Part shown: positions 39,992 to 48,721 of the stretch, one piece after another
Layout of the letters: each line of letters starts with the position of its first letter
Position numbering within the stretch: the first letter of the stretch is position 1
Assembly: GCA_035702985.1 (NCBI GenBank)
Contig: DASSZD010000161.1
Location: 1-64,000 of the forward strand
Length of the DNA stretch: 64,000 nt
Source of the DNA: JAKAXG01 sp035702985
Lineage (GTDB): Bacteria; Actinomycetota; Acidimicrobiia; Acidimicrobiales; Palsa-688
Direction: 5' to 3'
Translations under genes and position numbers: made by a program
Notes under the pieces: generated by a model
What the model was told of the DNA's origin: nothing
The model's input: the letters and a program-made list of their open reading frames with translations, nothing else
Databases searched by the model: none

Positions 39992-40768
39992 ATGGCCGAC
40001 TTCCCGCTGCCCTACGTATCGCATGACCTGTCCGGTCAGGTGGCCCTCGTGACAGGGGCCAGCTCCGGTCTGGGCCGCCGGTTCGCCACCACCCTGGCCG
40101 CGTCGGGGGCCGCGGTGGCGGTGGCCGCCCGCCGGGCGGATCGCCTGGACGAGCTGGTGGGCGAGATCACCGGGCGGGGGGGCCGGGCCGTGGCCGTGCC
40201 CCTCGACGTCACCGACGCCGGGTCGATCACCTCAGCGGTGGACGCCGCCGAGCAGCAGCTGGGCCGGGTTGCCATCCTGGTCAACAACGCCGGCATACCC
40301 GACGCCCAGTACGCCACCCGAATGCCGGTGGAGCTGGTCGACCGGGTCATCGGCACCAACCTGCGGGGTCCGTGGCTGCTGGCCTGCGAGGTGGCCCGCC
40401 GGCTCATCGCGGCGGGATCGCCGGGGCGCATCGTGAACATCTCCTCCATAGGCGCCTTCAACTACGCCGGAGGCGCAGCGGCGCTCTATTCGGTCACCAA
40501 GGCCGCGGTCAACCGGATGACCGAGGTGCTGGCCGTCGAATGGGCCCGGTACAACATCAACGTCAACGGCATCGCGCCCGGAGCTTTCTCCTCGGAGATG
40601 ATGGACGGCATGATCTCCCGCCTGGGCGACGTGACCGCCCACACGCCCCGCAAGCGGCTGGGTGACCCGGCCCAGCTGGACAGCACCCTGCTCTACCTGG
40701 TCTCGCCGGCATCCGAATTCGTCACCGGCACCGTCATCAAGGTCGACGACGGCCAGGGTTCGCGCTGA
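39992..40768 (+). CDS. Short-chain dehydrogenase/reductase (SDR)
   Basis: 258 residues from ATG at 39992. The classical SDR motifs are present: the cofactor site TGASSGLG (TGxxxGxG, residues 19-26), LVNNAG (NNAG), IVNISSIGAF with the catalytic Ser, YSVTK (YxxxK) and the NINVNGIAPGAF segment. The basic AARRADRLDE after strand 2 suggests NADP(H). The gene ends with TGATG overlap into an acyl-CoA dehydrogenase gene, so the pair probably works in one lipid or beta-oxidation-like pathway (3-hydroxyacyl-CoA oxidation is plausible). TAACGT 8 bases upstream of ATG and no SD suggest a leaderless message. Confidence 0.92.
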   Translation: MADFPLPYVSHDLSGQVALVTGASSGLGRRFATTLAASGAAVAVAARRADRLDELVGEITGRGGRAVAVPLDVTDAGSITSAVDAAEQQLGRVAILVNNAGIPDAQYATRMPVELVDRVIGTNLRGPWLLACEVARRLIAAGSPGRIVNISSIGAFNYAGGAAALYSVTKAAVNRMTEVLAVEWARYNINVNGIAPGAFSSEMMDGMISRLGDVTAHTPRKRLGDPAQLDSTLLYLVSPASEFVTGTVIKVDDGQGSR

Positions 40769-41934
40769 TGGCCGTCGACGCTGATGTCGCCGAGGAGCTG
40801 GTCGCCACCATCCGTACCTGGGTCCGCCGGGAGGTGATACCGGGGGCGTCGGCTCTCGAGCACGCCGACGAGTACCCCGGGGAATGGGTGGAGCAGATGC
40901 GCCGGTTCGGTCTGTTCGGATCCCGGATCCCGGAGGAGTACGGCGGGCTCGGGCTCGACACCCTCACCTACGCCCGGCTCATGGAGGAGCTCTCCTACGG
41001 GTGGATGTCCCTCGCCGGGGTGCTGAACACCCACACCATCACCGCCATGCTCATCTACCGGCACGGCTCCGACGACATGAAGTCCAGGCTCCTGCCGGCG
41101 ATGGCGTCGGGGGACAAGAGGGGGGCCTTCTCGCTGTCGGAGCCCGACGCCGGATCGGATACCGCGTCCCTGCGCTGCCGGGCCGAACCCGACGGCGACG
41201 AGTACGTCCTCAACGGCACCAAGATGTGGGTGACCAACGGGGAGCGGGCGTCGGTGCTGTCGGTGGCGGCCCGCACCCCCGAGGGGGTGACCTGCTTCAT
41301 CGTGGAGAAGGAGCCCGGGCCCCGCTCCGGGGGGATATCCACCTCCAAGCGCATCGACAAGCTCGGCTACAAGGGCCTCGAGACCGTCGAGATGACCTAT
41401 GACGGCCACCGGGTGGCGAAGGACGCGGTGCTGGGCGGCCCGGCCGGCCTGGGCCGGGGGCTGCACTACATGCTCGGGGGCCTCGAGCTGGGCCGGATCA
41501 ACATCGCGGCCCGGGCGCTCGGGGTGGCCCGGGCCGCCTATGACGCCGCCATGCGCTACGCCCACCAGCGGGAGACCTTCGGGGTGCCCATCGCCCGCCA
41601 CCAGGCCATCGCCTTCAAGCTGGCCGACATGGCCACGAGGATCGAGGCGTCCCGGCTCCTGGTGGAGAGCGCCGCGGCCAAGTTCGAGCGGGGCGAGCGG
41701 GCCGACGTGGAGGCCGGCATGGCCAAGCTGTTCTGCTCGGAGACGGCGTTCGAGGTGGCCACCGAGGCCATGCGCATACACGGCGGCTACGGCTACACCC
41801 GGGAGTTCCCGGTGGAGCGCTACTTCCGCGACGCCCCTTTGATGATCATCGGCGAGGGGACCAACGAGATCCAGAGGATCGTGATCGCCCGGGGTCTCAT
41901 GAAGCGGTGGTCCGAGGAGAACCCCTCGAGCTGA
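40768..41934 (+). CDS. Acyl-CoA dehydrogenase
   Basis: 388 residues from ATG at 40768, the usual length. FAD-binding and fold motifs include FSLSEPDAGSD, WVTNGERASVLSV, RYAHQRETFGVPIARHQAI and MRIHGGYGYTREFPVERYFRDA; the C-terminal catalytic Glu is Glu363 in IIGEGTNEIQRIVIAR, as in short/medium-chain enzymes. It removes two hydrogens from acyl-CoA to give a trans-2-enoyl-CoA, passing electrons to ETF. It overlaps the SDR stop by one base and its 3' end overlaps the convergent phosphatase by 38 bases. Chain length preference is not predictable. Confidence 0.94.
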   Translation: MAVDADVAEELVATIRTWVRREVIPGASALEHADEYPGEWVEQMRRFGLFGSRIPEEYGGLGLDTLTYARLMEELSYGWMSLAGVLNTHTITAMLIYRHGSDDMKSRLLPAMASGDKRGAFSLSEPDAGSDTASLRCRAEPDGDEYVLNGTKMWVTNGERASVLSVAARTPEGVTCFIVEKEPGPRSGGISTSKRIDKLGYKGLETVEMTYDGHRVAKDAVLGGPAGLGRGLHYMLGGLELGRINIAARALGVARAAYDAAMRYAHQRETFGVPIARHQAIAFKLADMATRIEASRLLVESAAAKFERGERADVEAGMAKLFCSETAFEVATEAMRIHGGYGYTREFPVERYFRDAPLMIIGEGTNEIQRIVIARGLMKRWSEENPSS

Positions 41935-42424
41935 GCTCCTCGAGCAGCCGGGTCTGGGCCCCGACCTCCGGACCGGCCATGGGCCGGGCCGCGGCGACCG
42001 TGGCCAGGGCGTCGTCCAGGCTGCGACCGGCCCGCAGCAGCACCGCGGCGGCCATGGTCCCGGCCCGGCCGATGCCCGCCCCGCAGTGCATCAGCACCGA
42101 CTGCCCCTCCGCCAGGAGGGCGTCCACCTGCCCGGCCAGCGCCTCGGCGTCGTCGAGCGTCGGGGCGTGCAGGTCCGCCACGGGGAGCCACAGCGCCCGT
42201 CGATCGGAGCTCAGCCACTGCAGGTAGCGGGGGTAGCGGTCGGCCAGTTCGAACGCCTCGCACAGGCACACCACGGCGGTCGCGCCCACCTCGGTCATCG
42301 CCGCTTCGGGGTCGGGCCCCACGAAGCGCCGGCCGGCCAGCCACAGGGCCCCGGGCCTCTCCGGGAGCGGCACCCGGTCCACCCCGCCGTGACGGGACCG
42401 CCCGGAGGGCCATTCCTGCCGCAT
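41897..42424 (-). CDS. Protein tyrosine/dual-specificity phosphatase-like protein
   Basis: 175 residues from ATG at 42424 (GTG codons 14-17 residues later are alternatives). The phosphatase loop is MHCGAGIGRAGT, the HCx5R signature with Cys114 and Arg120; the general acid is probably Asp84 in PVADLHAPT. A short N-terminal segment LWLAGRRFVGPDPEAAM resembles dual-specificity phosphatases. Substrate may be phosphotyrosine proteins, inositides or glycans. It is divergent from the HAD gene with only 18 bases between the starts, so both must use very close promoters. Confidence 0.8.
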   Translation of the reverse strand: MRQEWPSGRSRHGGVDRVPLPERPGALWLAGRRFVGPDPEAAMTEVGATAVVCLCEAFELADRYPRYLQWLSSDRRALWLPVADLHAPTLDDAEALAGQVDALLAEGQSVLMHCGAGIGRAGTMAAAVLLRAGRSLDDALATVAAARPMAGPEVGAQTRLLEELSSRGSPRTTAS

Positions 42425-42442
42425 TTTGGTCAATATAGGCGG

Positions 42443-43153
42443 GTGGAAGCGGTGATCTTCGACTGGGGCGGGACGCTCTCGGTGTGGGCGGACGTCGACA
42501 TAGACGACATGTGGCGCCTGGCGGCGCGTCACATCGCGCCCGACCGGGAGGAGGAGCTGACGGCGGCGCTGGTCCAGGTGGAGGCCCGGTCCTGGGAACG
42601 GACCCGGACCGACCGGCGCTCGACCCGTCTGTCCGAACTTCTGGCGGAGGCATCGGCGGCTCTCGGGGTGGACGTGGCCGGGGCCATCCTCGAGGAGGCC
42701 GAGAGCCATCACCTCGACTCGTGGACCCCCCACATCCGCCACCAGCCCGACGCCGCCGCGGTGCTGGAGGAGCTGCGGCACCGGGGTCTGCGGATAGGAC
42801 TGCTCTCCAACACCCACTGGCCCCGCCACTTCCACGAGCACTTCCTCGCCCGTGACGGCCTCGACGGCCTCATCGACGCCCGCTTCTACACCAGCGAGAT
42901 GGATCACGTGAAGCCCGACGGGCGGGCCTTCGCCCCGGTGGTGCGGGCCCTCGGCGTCACCGACCCGGGCCGGGCCGTCTTCGTCGGGGACCGCCTCCAC
43001 GACGACGTGTGGGGGGCCCGCCAGGCCGGGATGAAGGGGGTGTGGGTGCGTAACGACCGGACCCCTCCGTTCGATGCGAGCCCCGACGGGGTGATCGACT
43101 CGCTGTCGGAGCTGCCCGGCCTGGTCACCCGGTTGGCCGCGGCCCCCGGCTGA
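42443..43153 (+). CDS. HAD-superfamily hydrolase
   Basis: 236 residues from GTG at 42443. Motif I reads FDWGGTL (nucleophile Asp7); the usual second Asp two positions on is Gly9, so phosphatase activity is uncertain. Motif II is LLSNTHW, motif III KPDGRAF and motif IV FVGDRLHDDVWGARQAGM. The cap domain (residues 15-95) is helical with HLDSWTPHIRH. Substrates are typically small phosphorylated metabolites. A TATAGG element lies within 10 bases of the start and there is no SD, so a leaderless or very short leader is likely. It is divergent from the phosphatase gene. Confidence 0.85.
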   Translation: MEAVIFDWGGTLSVWADVDIDDMWRLAARHIAPDREEELTAALVQVEARSWERTRTDRRSTRLSELLAEASAALGVDVAGAILEEAESHHLDSWTPHIRHQPDAAAVLEELRHRGLRIGLLSNTHWPRHFHEHFLARDGLDGLIDARFYTSEMDHVKPDGRAFAPVVRALGVTDPGRAVFVGDRLHDDVWGARQAGMKGVWVRNDRTPPFDASPDGVIDSLSELPGLVTRLAAAPG

Positions 43154-43322
43154 GGGACCACACGCGGTTCCCGGCGTAGCGCTACCGGGCCGACTTCCGG
43201 TTGGGACCGGCTTCCACCCTTTCGACCATCTTCCCCCGGTGCCCCTGTCGTGGTCCGGCGGCCGGCGGCATCCTGTGAGTATCCTGAGCGCAGAAGGTGG
43301 GGGGTCGAGGGGCCGACAACAG

Positions 43323-44069
43323 ATGGACGATCCGGAAGAGCGGGACCCCGGCAGGGGTGGTGGCGGCGACGGTCTTCGGCGGCTGCTGGCCGAGTCACTG
43401 GCCGGTTTCGCCCGCACCCTGTCCGGCGCCGAGGAGATCGCCCCGGTGCTCTACGACCTGGCCGACCGGGTGGCCACCGCCCTCGGAGCGGCCGGCGCCG
43501 GGGTGATCCTCCTCGACGGTGACCGGGCCTTGGCCGGCCCGGCCAGCCGGCCGTTGGCCGTCTCGTTCGAGCGGATCGAGGAGGAACTGCAGGAGGGACC
43601 GGGGCTGGAGTCCGCACTGTCGGGCCGGCCGGTCCTGGTAGCGGACCTGCTCACCTGCGGTGACCGCTGGCCCCGCTATCTCAGTCGGGCCTCCGGCACG
43701 GGTATCCGGGCGGTGGTGTCGGTCCCCCTGCGGGCGGGGGAGGTGGCGATCGGCGCGCTGAGCATCTACCACGGGTCCCCCCGGGAGTGGCCGGCCGCCG
43801 AGATCCAACCGGTCCGGGTGCTGGCCGACCTGGCCGCCGGCTACGTGGACCTGGCCCGCCGCCTGGATCGCCAGCGGCGCCTGGCCGAGCAGCTCCAGCG
43901 GGCCCTCGACAGCCGGGTGGTGACCGAGCAGGCCAAGGGCATCATCGCCGCCCACCGGGGGGTCGGGATGGACCGGGCCTTCGAGATACTGCGTCGGCAC
44001 GCCAACCGGCACGGGGCCACGGTGGAGCAGACGGCTGACGCGGTGGTGAGGCTGGGACTGCGCCCCTGA
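43323..44069 (+). CDS. GAF-ANTAR RNA-binding regulator 1
   Basis: 248 residues from ATG at 43323. Residues about 40-165 form a GAF domain (LADRVATALGAAGAGVILLDGD...GPGLESALSGRPVLVADL...GIRAVVSVPLRAGEVAIGALSIY). The C-terminal 55 residues are an ANTAR domain: LQRALDSRVVTEQAKGIIAAHRGV, then FEILRRHANRHGATVEQTADAVV. ANTAR proteins bind paired hexaloop RNA hairpins and stop transcription terminators from forming. In mycobacteria GAF-ANTAR proteins respond to small-molecule or redox signals. A similar protein is encoded convergently next to it (44073-44822), 3 bases apart at the stops. Confidence 0.88.
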   Translation: MDDPEERDPGRGGGGDGLRRLLAESLAGFARTLSGAEEIAPVLYDLADRVATALGAAGAGVILLDGDRALAGPASRPLAVSFERIEEELQEGPGLESALSGRPVLVADLLTCGDRWPRYLSRASGTGIRAVVSVPLRAGEVAIGALSIYHGSPREWPAAEIQPVRVLADLAAGYVDLARRLDRQRRLAEQLQRALDSRVVTEQAKGIIAAHRGVGMDRAFEILRRHANRHGATVEQTADAVVRLGLRP

Positions 44070-44072
44070 GCG

Positions 44073-44822
44073 TCACAGCTGCAGGCGACCGGCCACCACG
44101 TCGGAGGCCACCGCCTTGAGCGTCCGGCCCCGGCTGCGGGCGTGGCGGCGCATCAGGGCCAGGGCCTGCTCGACCGTGACGCCGCGCCTCTCGGCCAGGA
44201 TGCCCTTGGCCTGCTCCACGATCACTCTGGCCTCGAGGGCGTGCTGAAGCTGCGAGGTGGTCCGGTCGAGGCGCTCCCACTCCTCGTGGTGCTTCACCCG
44301 GGCCGACACCAGGTCAGCCAGTCCCGCCAGCACCACGGCGTGGGACGCCGACCAGTCCCGTCCGGCCCGGATGACCACATTCAAGACGCCTCTGGCAGTG
44401 TCGCTGCCAACGGAACCACCGGCCAGGGGTACGGCGAGGAACGAGGACAGGCCCGCCTCCCGGGCGGCCCGGGCCACCGCCGGCCACCGGTGGCCCCGCT
44501 CGGCCAGGTGCTCGACGTGGACGGTGGCGTTCGACCGGGCCGATTCGACCGATGGGCCGTCCCCGTCCATCTCCTGGACCTCCTGCAACCTCCGCAGCCG
44601 GCTGTCGGTGGCCGCCACGTGGCGCAGCCTTTCCCCCTCGTGGCGCCACATGGTGCCGGCCGCGCCGACCTCCGGTAGCCGGCTGACCGCCTGGGCCAGG
44701 GCCGCCAGCAGCGGCAGGGGTTCAGCCGTGGTCGCGGGCAGGCCGGCCAGCAGCGCCAGGAGTATCTCCGCCGCTCTGTCGGTCCTCACGACAGAAGGGC
44801 CCGGTGGGCCCGAGCACGCCAC
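44073..44822 (-). CDS. GAF-ANTAR RNA-binding regulator 2
   Basis: 249 residues if GTG at 44822 is used; GTG at 44789 is an alternative, and neither has a convincing SD. The GAF-like region (about 45-170) has WRHEGERLRHVAATDSRL, HVEHLAERGHRWPAVARAA and LSSFLAVPLAGG. The ANTAR end reads LQHALEARVIVEQAKGILAERRGVTVEQALALMRRHARSRGRTLKAVASDVV, a fuller match than copy 1. It is divergent from the PAS-GGDEF gene across 201 bases. With regulator 1 it makes a convergent pair, probably old paralogues sensing different ligands. Confidence 0.87.
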   Translation of the reverse strand: MACSGPPGPSVVRTDRAAEILLALLAGLPATTAEPLPLLAALAQAVSRLPEVGAAGTMWRHEGERLRHVAATDSRLRRLQEVQEMDGDGPSVESARSNATVHVEHLAERGHRWPAVARAAREAGLSSFLAVPLAGGSVGSDTARGVLNVVIRAGRDWSASHAVVLAGLADLVSARVKHHEEWERLDRTTSQLQHALEARVIVEQAKGILAERRGVTVEQALALMRRHARSRGRTLKAVASDVVAGRLQL

Positions 44823-45023
44823 AACCTGTTTCTGACCCCTCGGCGGGAGGATTAAACGGACTTCTGCCGATAAATGTCCGTATGCCGCCGCCGACCCGTT
44901 GACCGCCCGGTGGACCCGCGGTACCGTCGAAGCCGCAAGAGGTTTATGCCGTAGACCCTGGCAGCCTGGTCGCCCTTGATCCTGGCGACGTCCGATAGCG
45001 ACGTTCGTAGTGGAGGGGAGACA

Positions 45024-46193
45024 GTGGCGGCTGACCTGAGGATCGCCGGGGACGGGGCCGGAGCCCCGGCGATCGACTTCATGCCTCTGGCCACCCTGAT
45101 CGCCGAGGCCGGCAGCCGGGTGCTGGCGGTCAACGCGGCCTGGGTGCAGCTGAGCGGCCTGGCCGAGGACCGGTCGCTCGACCGGGGTTGGCTGGACCTG
45201 GTCGCGGAGCGGGACCGCGACCGGATCCAGCGGGCCCTGCACCGGGTCCTCGACGGCGGGGGGCTCGAGACGCTGGAGCAGGAGATCGACGGTGGGGGCG
45301 GGTCGCGCTGGACCCGTTGGACGTTCCGTCGTCACGACTGCCAGGGACGGCCGGTGGTGGTGATGGTGGTGGTGGACCTCGACGCCGAGCACCACATGCA
45401 GGTCGACCTGCGGCACCGGGCGACCCACGACGCCCTGACCGGTCTGGTCAACCGGGCCGAGTTCCTGGACCTGACCGGCCGGGCCGTCACCCGCCAGGAC
45501 GGCCGGGTGGGGGTCGTCTACATGGACCTGGACCGCTTCAAGGGCATCAACGACGAGGGCGGCCACCAGCTCGGTGACCGGGTACTGGCCGCTGCGGCCC
45601 GCCGGCTGCGCACCGGGGTCCGCCCGGCTGACGTCGTAGGCCGGGTCGGCGGTGACGAGTTCGCGGTGCTCTGCCACGATCTGACCCACCCCGAGGACCT
45701 CGAAGCGGTGGCCGGACGCCTGCGGGCGGTGATGAAGGCCCCGCTGGAGGTGGACGGCCACCTGTACCAGGTGGGGGTCTCCACCGGTGTGGCGGTCTCC
45801 AGCCCGGACCTCAGCCCCGAGGACCTTCTCGATGCAGCCGATCGGGCCATGTACGCGGCGAAGTCCCGTCGCTACCCGGTCCCATCGTCGGCCGTGGTCC
45901 GGGCGGGCGGTCTCCTGGGGGACCGGGACCACGGTCGCGGCCGGCGGAGGTCCGGCTCCGGTCCCGAACGGGACCGGGCGCCGGGCCCGGCGGAGGAGCT
46001 GCTGCAGCACCTCTACAACGCCCGGCTGAGCCTGGAGAGCTGCGCCACGGCGGTCGGTTCCGGTGCCGGAGCGGTGGAGGATCTGTGGTCGGCCATCGAC
46101 GAGGTGGACGCCGTCCTGTCGTGCCTGAGCCCGGAGGGGCCCCGGCCGCCTCTGGTCACCGCCCGCCCGGCGCGAAGCGGCGGGCCTTCCTAG
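45024..46193 (+). CDS. PAS-GGDEF diguanylate cyclase
   Basis: 389 residues from GTG at 45024, set by GGAGGGG at 45012-45018; a longer ORF starting at 44976 lacks an SD. A PAS-like domain spans about residues 15-125 (ATLIAEAGSRVLAVNAAWVQLSG). The GGDEF domain (about 130-295) starts HDALTGLVNRAEFL; the active site is G209-G-D-E-F213 and an inhibitory I-site RPAD lies five residues upstream, so it should make c-di-GMP with product feedback. A C-terminal extension of about 90 residues (HLYNARLSLESCATAVGS) is unassigned. There is no EAL domain. Direct repeats GCGACGTYCG at 44985-44994 and 44998-45007 precede the gene. Confidence 0.88.
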   Translation: MAADLRIAGDGAGAPAIDFMPLATLIAEAGSRVLAVNAAWVQLSGLAEDRSLDRGWLDLVAERDRDRIQRALHRVLDGGGLETLEQEIDGGGGSRWTRWTFRRHDCQGRPVVVMVVVDLDAEHHMQVDLRHRATHDALTGLVNRAEFLDLTGRAVTRQDGRVGVVYMDLDRFKGINDEGGHQLGDRVLAAAARRLRTGVRPADVVGRVGGDEFAVLCHDLTHPEDLEAVAGRLRAVMKAPLEVDGHLYQVGVSTGVAVSSPDLSPEDLLDAADRAMYAAKSRRYPVPSSAVVRAGGLLGDRDHGRGRRRSGSGPERDRAPGPAEELLQHLYNARLSLESCATAVGSGAGAVEDLWSAIDEVDAVLSCLSPEGPRPPLVTARPARSGGPS

Positions 46194-46270
46194 CCCGGTC
46201 GCCGGTGTCGGTGGCCGGGTCCCGGCACAACCGTCGGGACGGGACCCGGCGCCGGTAGCCTGGCCGGAGA

Positions 46271-47146
46271 GTGAAAGTTCGTTTCGCCGTCTCCGTGGGC
46301 CTGGGACCGCCCGACCCGCTGGGCCTGGGCTCGGTGGTCGAGCGGGCCGAGCAGCTGGGCTTCGACACCGTGTGGATGTCCGACGTCCCGTCACTGCCGT
46401 CCACCGACCCGTCGCTCGGGGTGGCCTACGCCGCGGCCCGAAGCGGCCGCATGCACCTCGGCATCAACCTCATCCCGTTCGGATCCACCCCCTACGTGGT
46501 GGCCCACCGCCTGGCCCAACTGGACCGGCTCGCCGGCGGCCGGCTGCTCGTCACCCTGGTACCGGGGTTGGACCTGCCGGGTGAGCGCCAGGCGCTGGGC
46601 ACCGACGGGCGGCACCGGGGCCGCATGATGGACCAGGTCATTCCCCAGCTCCGGGCGTGGTGGGCCGGCGAAACGGTGGACGGCTTGGCCCTTCCGGTGG
46701 GCCCGCTGCAGCAGCCGCTGGAGCTGTGGCTCGGCGGATCGGGACCCGAGGCGGTGCGCCGGGCCGGCCGGCTGGCCGATGGCTGGCTGGGCTCACTCGT
46801 CACCCCGGCCCGGGCCGGGGAGATCAGGGCGGCCATCCAGGCGGAGGCGGCCGCCGCCGGGAGGACCGTGGACCCGGAGCATTTCGGGCTGTCCATCGGC
46901 TACGCCCGTCGGCCCGGGGACGTGGAGCGGGCCGCCCGGCTGCGGCCGGTACGGCCCCGCCGCCCCGAGGACGCCGGCGACCCCGCCGACCTGGTGCCGG
47001 TCGGGGCCGACCGCCTGCGCCGGCTGGTGGGGGAGCTGGTGGAGGCCGGGTTGTCGAAGTTCGTGGTACGGCCGGTCGCCCCGGTGGAGGACTGGGAGGG
47101 CGAGCTGGCCTGGCTGGCCGAAACCGTGTTGGACCTGCAGACCTGA
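46271..47146 (+). CDS. Luciferase-like (LLM) F420-dependent type oxidoreductase
   Basis: 291 residues from GTG at 46271. The TIM-barrel bacterial luciferase-like pattern is visible: FAVSVGLGPPDPL, EQLGFDTVWMSD, LGINLIPFGSTPYVVAHRLAQLDRLAGGRLLVTLVPG and LWLGGSGPEAVRRAGRLADGWL. Actinobacterial members of this length commonly use coenzyme F420 (a few use FMN). It might reduce or oxidise alcohols or aldehydes. TAGCCT 9 bases before the GTG and no SD suggest a leaderless or short leader. No pathway context is visible around it. Confidence 0.88.
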   Translation: MKVRFAVSVGLGPPDPLGLGSVVERAEQLGFDTVWMSDVPSLPSTDPSLGVAYAAARSGRMHLGINLIPFGSTPYVVAHRLAQLDRLAGGRLLVTLVPGLDLPGERQALGTDGRHRGRMMDQVIPQLRAWWAGETVDGLALPVGPLQQPLELWLGGSGPEAVRRAGRLADGWLGSLVTPARAGEIRAAIQAEAAAAGRTVDPEHFGLSIGYARRPGDVERAARLRPVRPRRPEDAGDPADLVPVGADRLRRLVGELVEAGLSKFVVRPVAPVEDWEGELAWLAETVLDLQT

Positions 47147-47175
47147 ATCCGGTCCGGCCGGTCCGGGCGCGACGG

Positions 47176-47553
47176 CTACCTGGACCGGGCGATGCCGGCG
47201 GCGTCGGCGATGCGGTCGGCCTCCTCGCGGGCGTCCCGGCCGGCGCCGACCCCGACGATGAACCGCTCGAAGCGTCCGGCGTTGAGCTCCACCTCAACCG
47301 CGCTGGTCTCCCGGCGCAAGACGTTGAAGTCGAACTTCTTGTCCCCGTGGATCCACGTGCCTACGGCCGCCACCCCCCGCATGGCCGTGCCGGCCATCCG
47401 CCGGCCCCGCAGGGCCATCCAGGGGCTGTCGAGGGGCCGGACCGCCCGCACCGCGGTCAGCGGCACCCGGATGTCGTTGTGGAAGCCCAGGACCTTCTGC
47501 CTCACCGGCAGGTGCAGCACCAGATCCGATCCATCCACCACCAGTTCGGCCAC
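47176..47553 (-). CDS. Small PH-like domain protein
   Basis: 125 residues from ATG at 47553. No named family, but the strand pattern (LVVDGSDLVLHLPVRQKVLG, IRVPLTAVRAVRPLDSPW, HGDKKFDFNVLRRETSAVEVEL) resembles bacterial PH-like domains found in single-domain actinobacterial proteins. The centre carries GTAMRGVAAVGTWIHGDKKF, also typical. It ends with a helix (AREEADRIADAAG) that completes the PH-like fold. Cytoplasmic; ligand unknown. Convergent with the LLM gene. Confidence 0.7.
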   Translation of the reverse strand: MAELVVDGSDLVLHLPVRQKVLGFHNDIRVPLTAVRAVRPLDSPWMALRGRRMAGTAMRGVAAVGTWIHGDKKFDFNVLRRETSAVEVELNAGRFERFIVGVGAGRDAREEADRIADAAGIARSR

Positions 47554-47629
47554 GCCCGCAGCTTAGAGAGCCGGGGAGCGGCCCGGGCCCCGCTACGCCC
47601 GGAGCCGGGTCCGCCTGCCGCCGGGACGG

Positions 47630-48721
47630 TCAGTGGGGGGCGCGCTCGAAGACGGCCAGCGCCGGTTTGGGCGTCCCGTCGGCCCGCAGCAGGCCGTAGC
47701 TCTGCCACTGGTCGTCGCGCCAGCTGAAGACGAAGAACGGTCCGGCCCACGGCTCGGCCCGGACCCGCTCGATGGCGGCACCCAGATAGGTCGCCTGGTC
47801 GGCGGGGCTGGTCGGCGGTGCGGTCCCGTTGACCACCTGCAGGCCGGTCGGGTAGCCGTACTCGGTCACCCAGATGCGCTTGGCCCCGTCACCGTGGGCG
47901 GCCATCAGGGAGTGGATGGCGGCCAGGGAGTTGAGGGCGTTGCCGGCGGCGGGCGAGGTCGGGCTGTCGGGATAGCTGTAGGGGTGCACCGCAGCGGCGT
48001 CGAAGTACCGGCCGAACCCGGCCCGGTAGAGGGCGCCCAGGAAGGCGACCGGGTCCACGGCCACCCCCGGAAGCGTGCCAGAGGTGCGGCCCAGGCCTCC
48101 GAGGACCACGAAGCCGTGGCGGTCGGAGCGGTGGACGGCCCGGTAGCCGGCCCGCAGCAGCCGCCCGTAGGTGGCCGGGTCGACCGGGGCGTCCCAGTAG
48201 GAGATCAGGTTCTCCTCGTTCCACATCTCGTAGGTGTTCACGCCGCGCCCGGCGTAGCGCCTGACGACGGTGGAGACGAAGGCGGCGAACTTGGCCGGGT
48301 CGGGCTGCCCGGCGGTCATGGCCCACATCGGGGCGCTGCCGAACAGGGCGTCGACGGTGAGGCCCTGTGCCAGGGCGTCGCCGACGGCCCGGTCCTCGGC
48401 CGGCCACGCGAAAACCCCGGGACGGGGCTCGATCACCGCCCAGGGGACGTCGAGGCGGACCCAGCGGTCACCGGCGCCGGCCATGCCCGACATCATCTGC
48501 GCCACCGCCGCCGGCGGGTCGCTCAGCGGTGCCGCCCCCGGCGAGATCCCGACGGCGAAGCCGGGACCCGGGCGGGCCGCCGGTGCCGGGCGGGCGGCCA
48601 GCGCCGGGCGGGCGGCCAGCAGCGCCAGCAGGACCAGCAGGGCCGCCCCCGCGGCCAGCCGACGCCGGTTGGCGGGCGAGCTCAGAAGCGGTCGGGGGTC
48701 GCCGGCGGAAGGGGCGGTCAC
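47630..48721 (-). CDS. Secreted glycoside hydrolase (GH39/GH5-like barrel)
   Basis: 363 residues from GTG at 48721, overlapping the upstream methyltransferase stop (GTGA). The N-terminus is an export signal (LAAGAALLVLLALLAARPALA). The body is a TIM barrel of the clan-A type: VRLDVPWAVIEPRPGVFAWPAEDRAV, EMWNEENLISYW with the acid/base Glu169 and IWVTEYGYPTG with the nucleophile Glu287, ending with FSWRDDQWQSYGLL. This fits GH39/GH5-like enzymes acting on exopolysaccharide. In a polysaccharide cluster it may trim or release the surface polymer. Substrate is unknown. Confidence 0.85.
   Translation of the reverse strand: MTAPSAGDPRPLLSSPANRRRLAAGAALLVLLALLAARPALAARPAPAARPGPGFAVGISPGAAPLSDPPAAVAQMMSGMAGAGDRWVRLDVPWAVIEPRPGVFAWPAEDRAVGDALAQGLTVDALFGSAPMWAMTAGQPDPAKFAAFVSTVVRRYAGRGVNTYEMWNEENLISYWDAPVDPATYGRLLRAGYRAVHRSDRHGFVVLGGLGRTSGTLPGVAVDPVAFLGALYRAGFGRYFDAAAVHPYSYPDSPTSPAAGNALNSLAAIHSLMAAHGDGAKRIWVTEYGYPTGLQVVNGTAPPTSPADQATYLGAAIERVRAEPWAGPFFVFSWRDDQWQSYGLLRADGTPKPALAVFERAPH

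Noticed and set aside
39909..39993. N-terminal extension of the hypothetical gene to ATG 39993
   Set aside because: It would overlap the start codon of the divergent SDR gene and leave no room for promoters; the extension shows no domain features. Kept only as an alternative.
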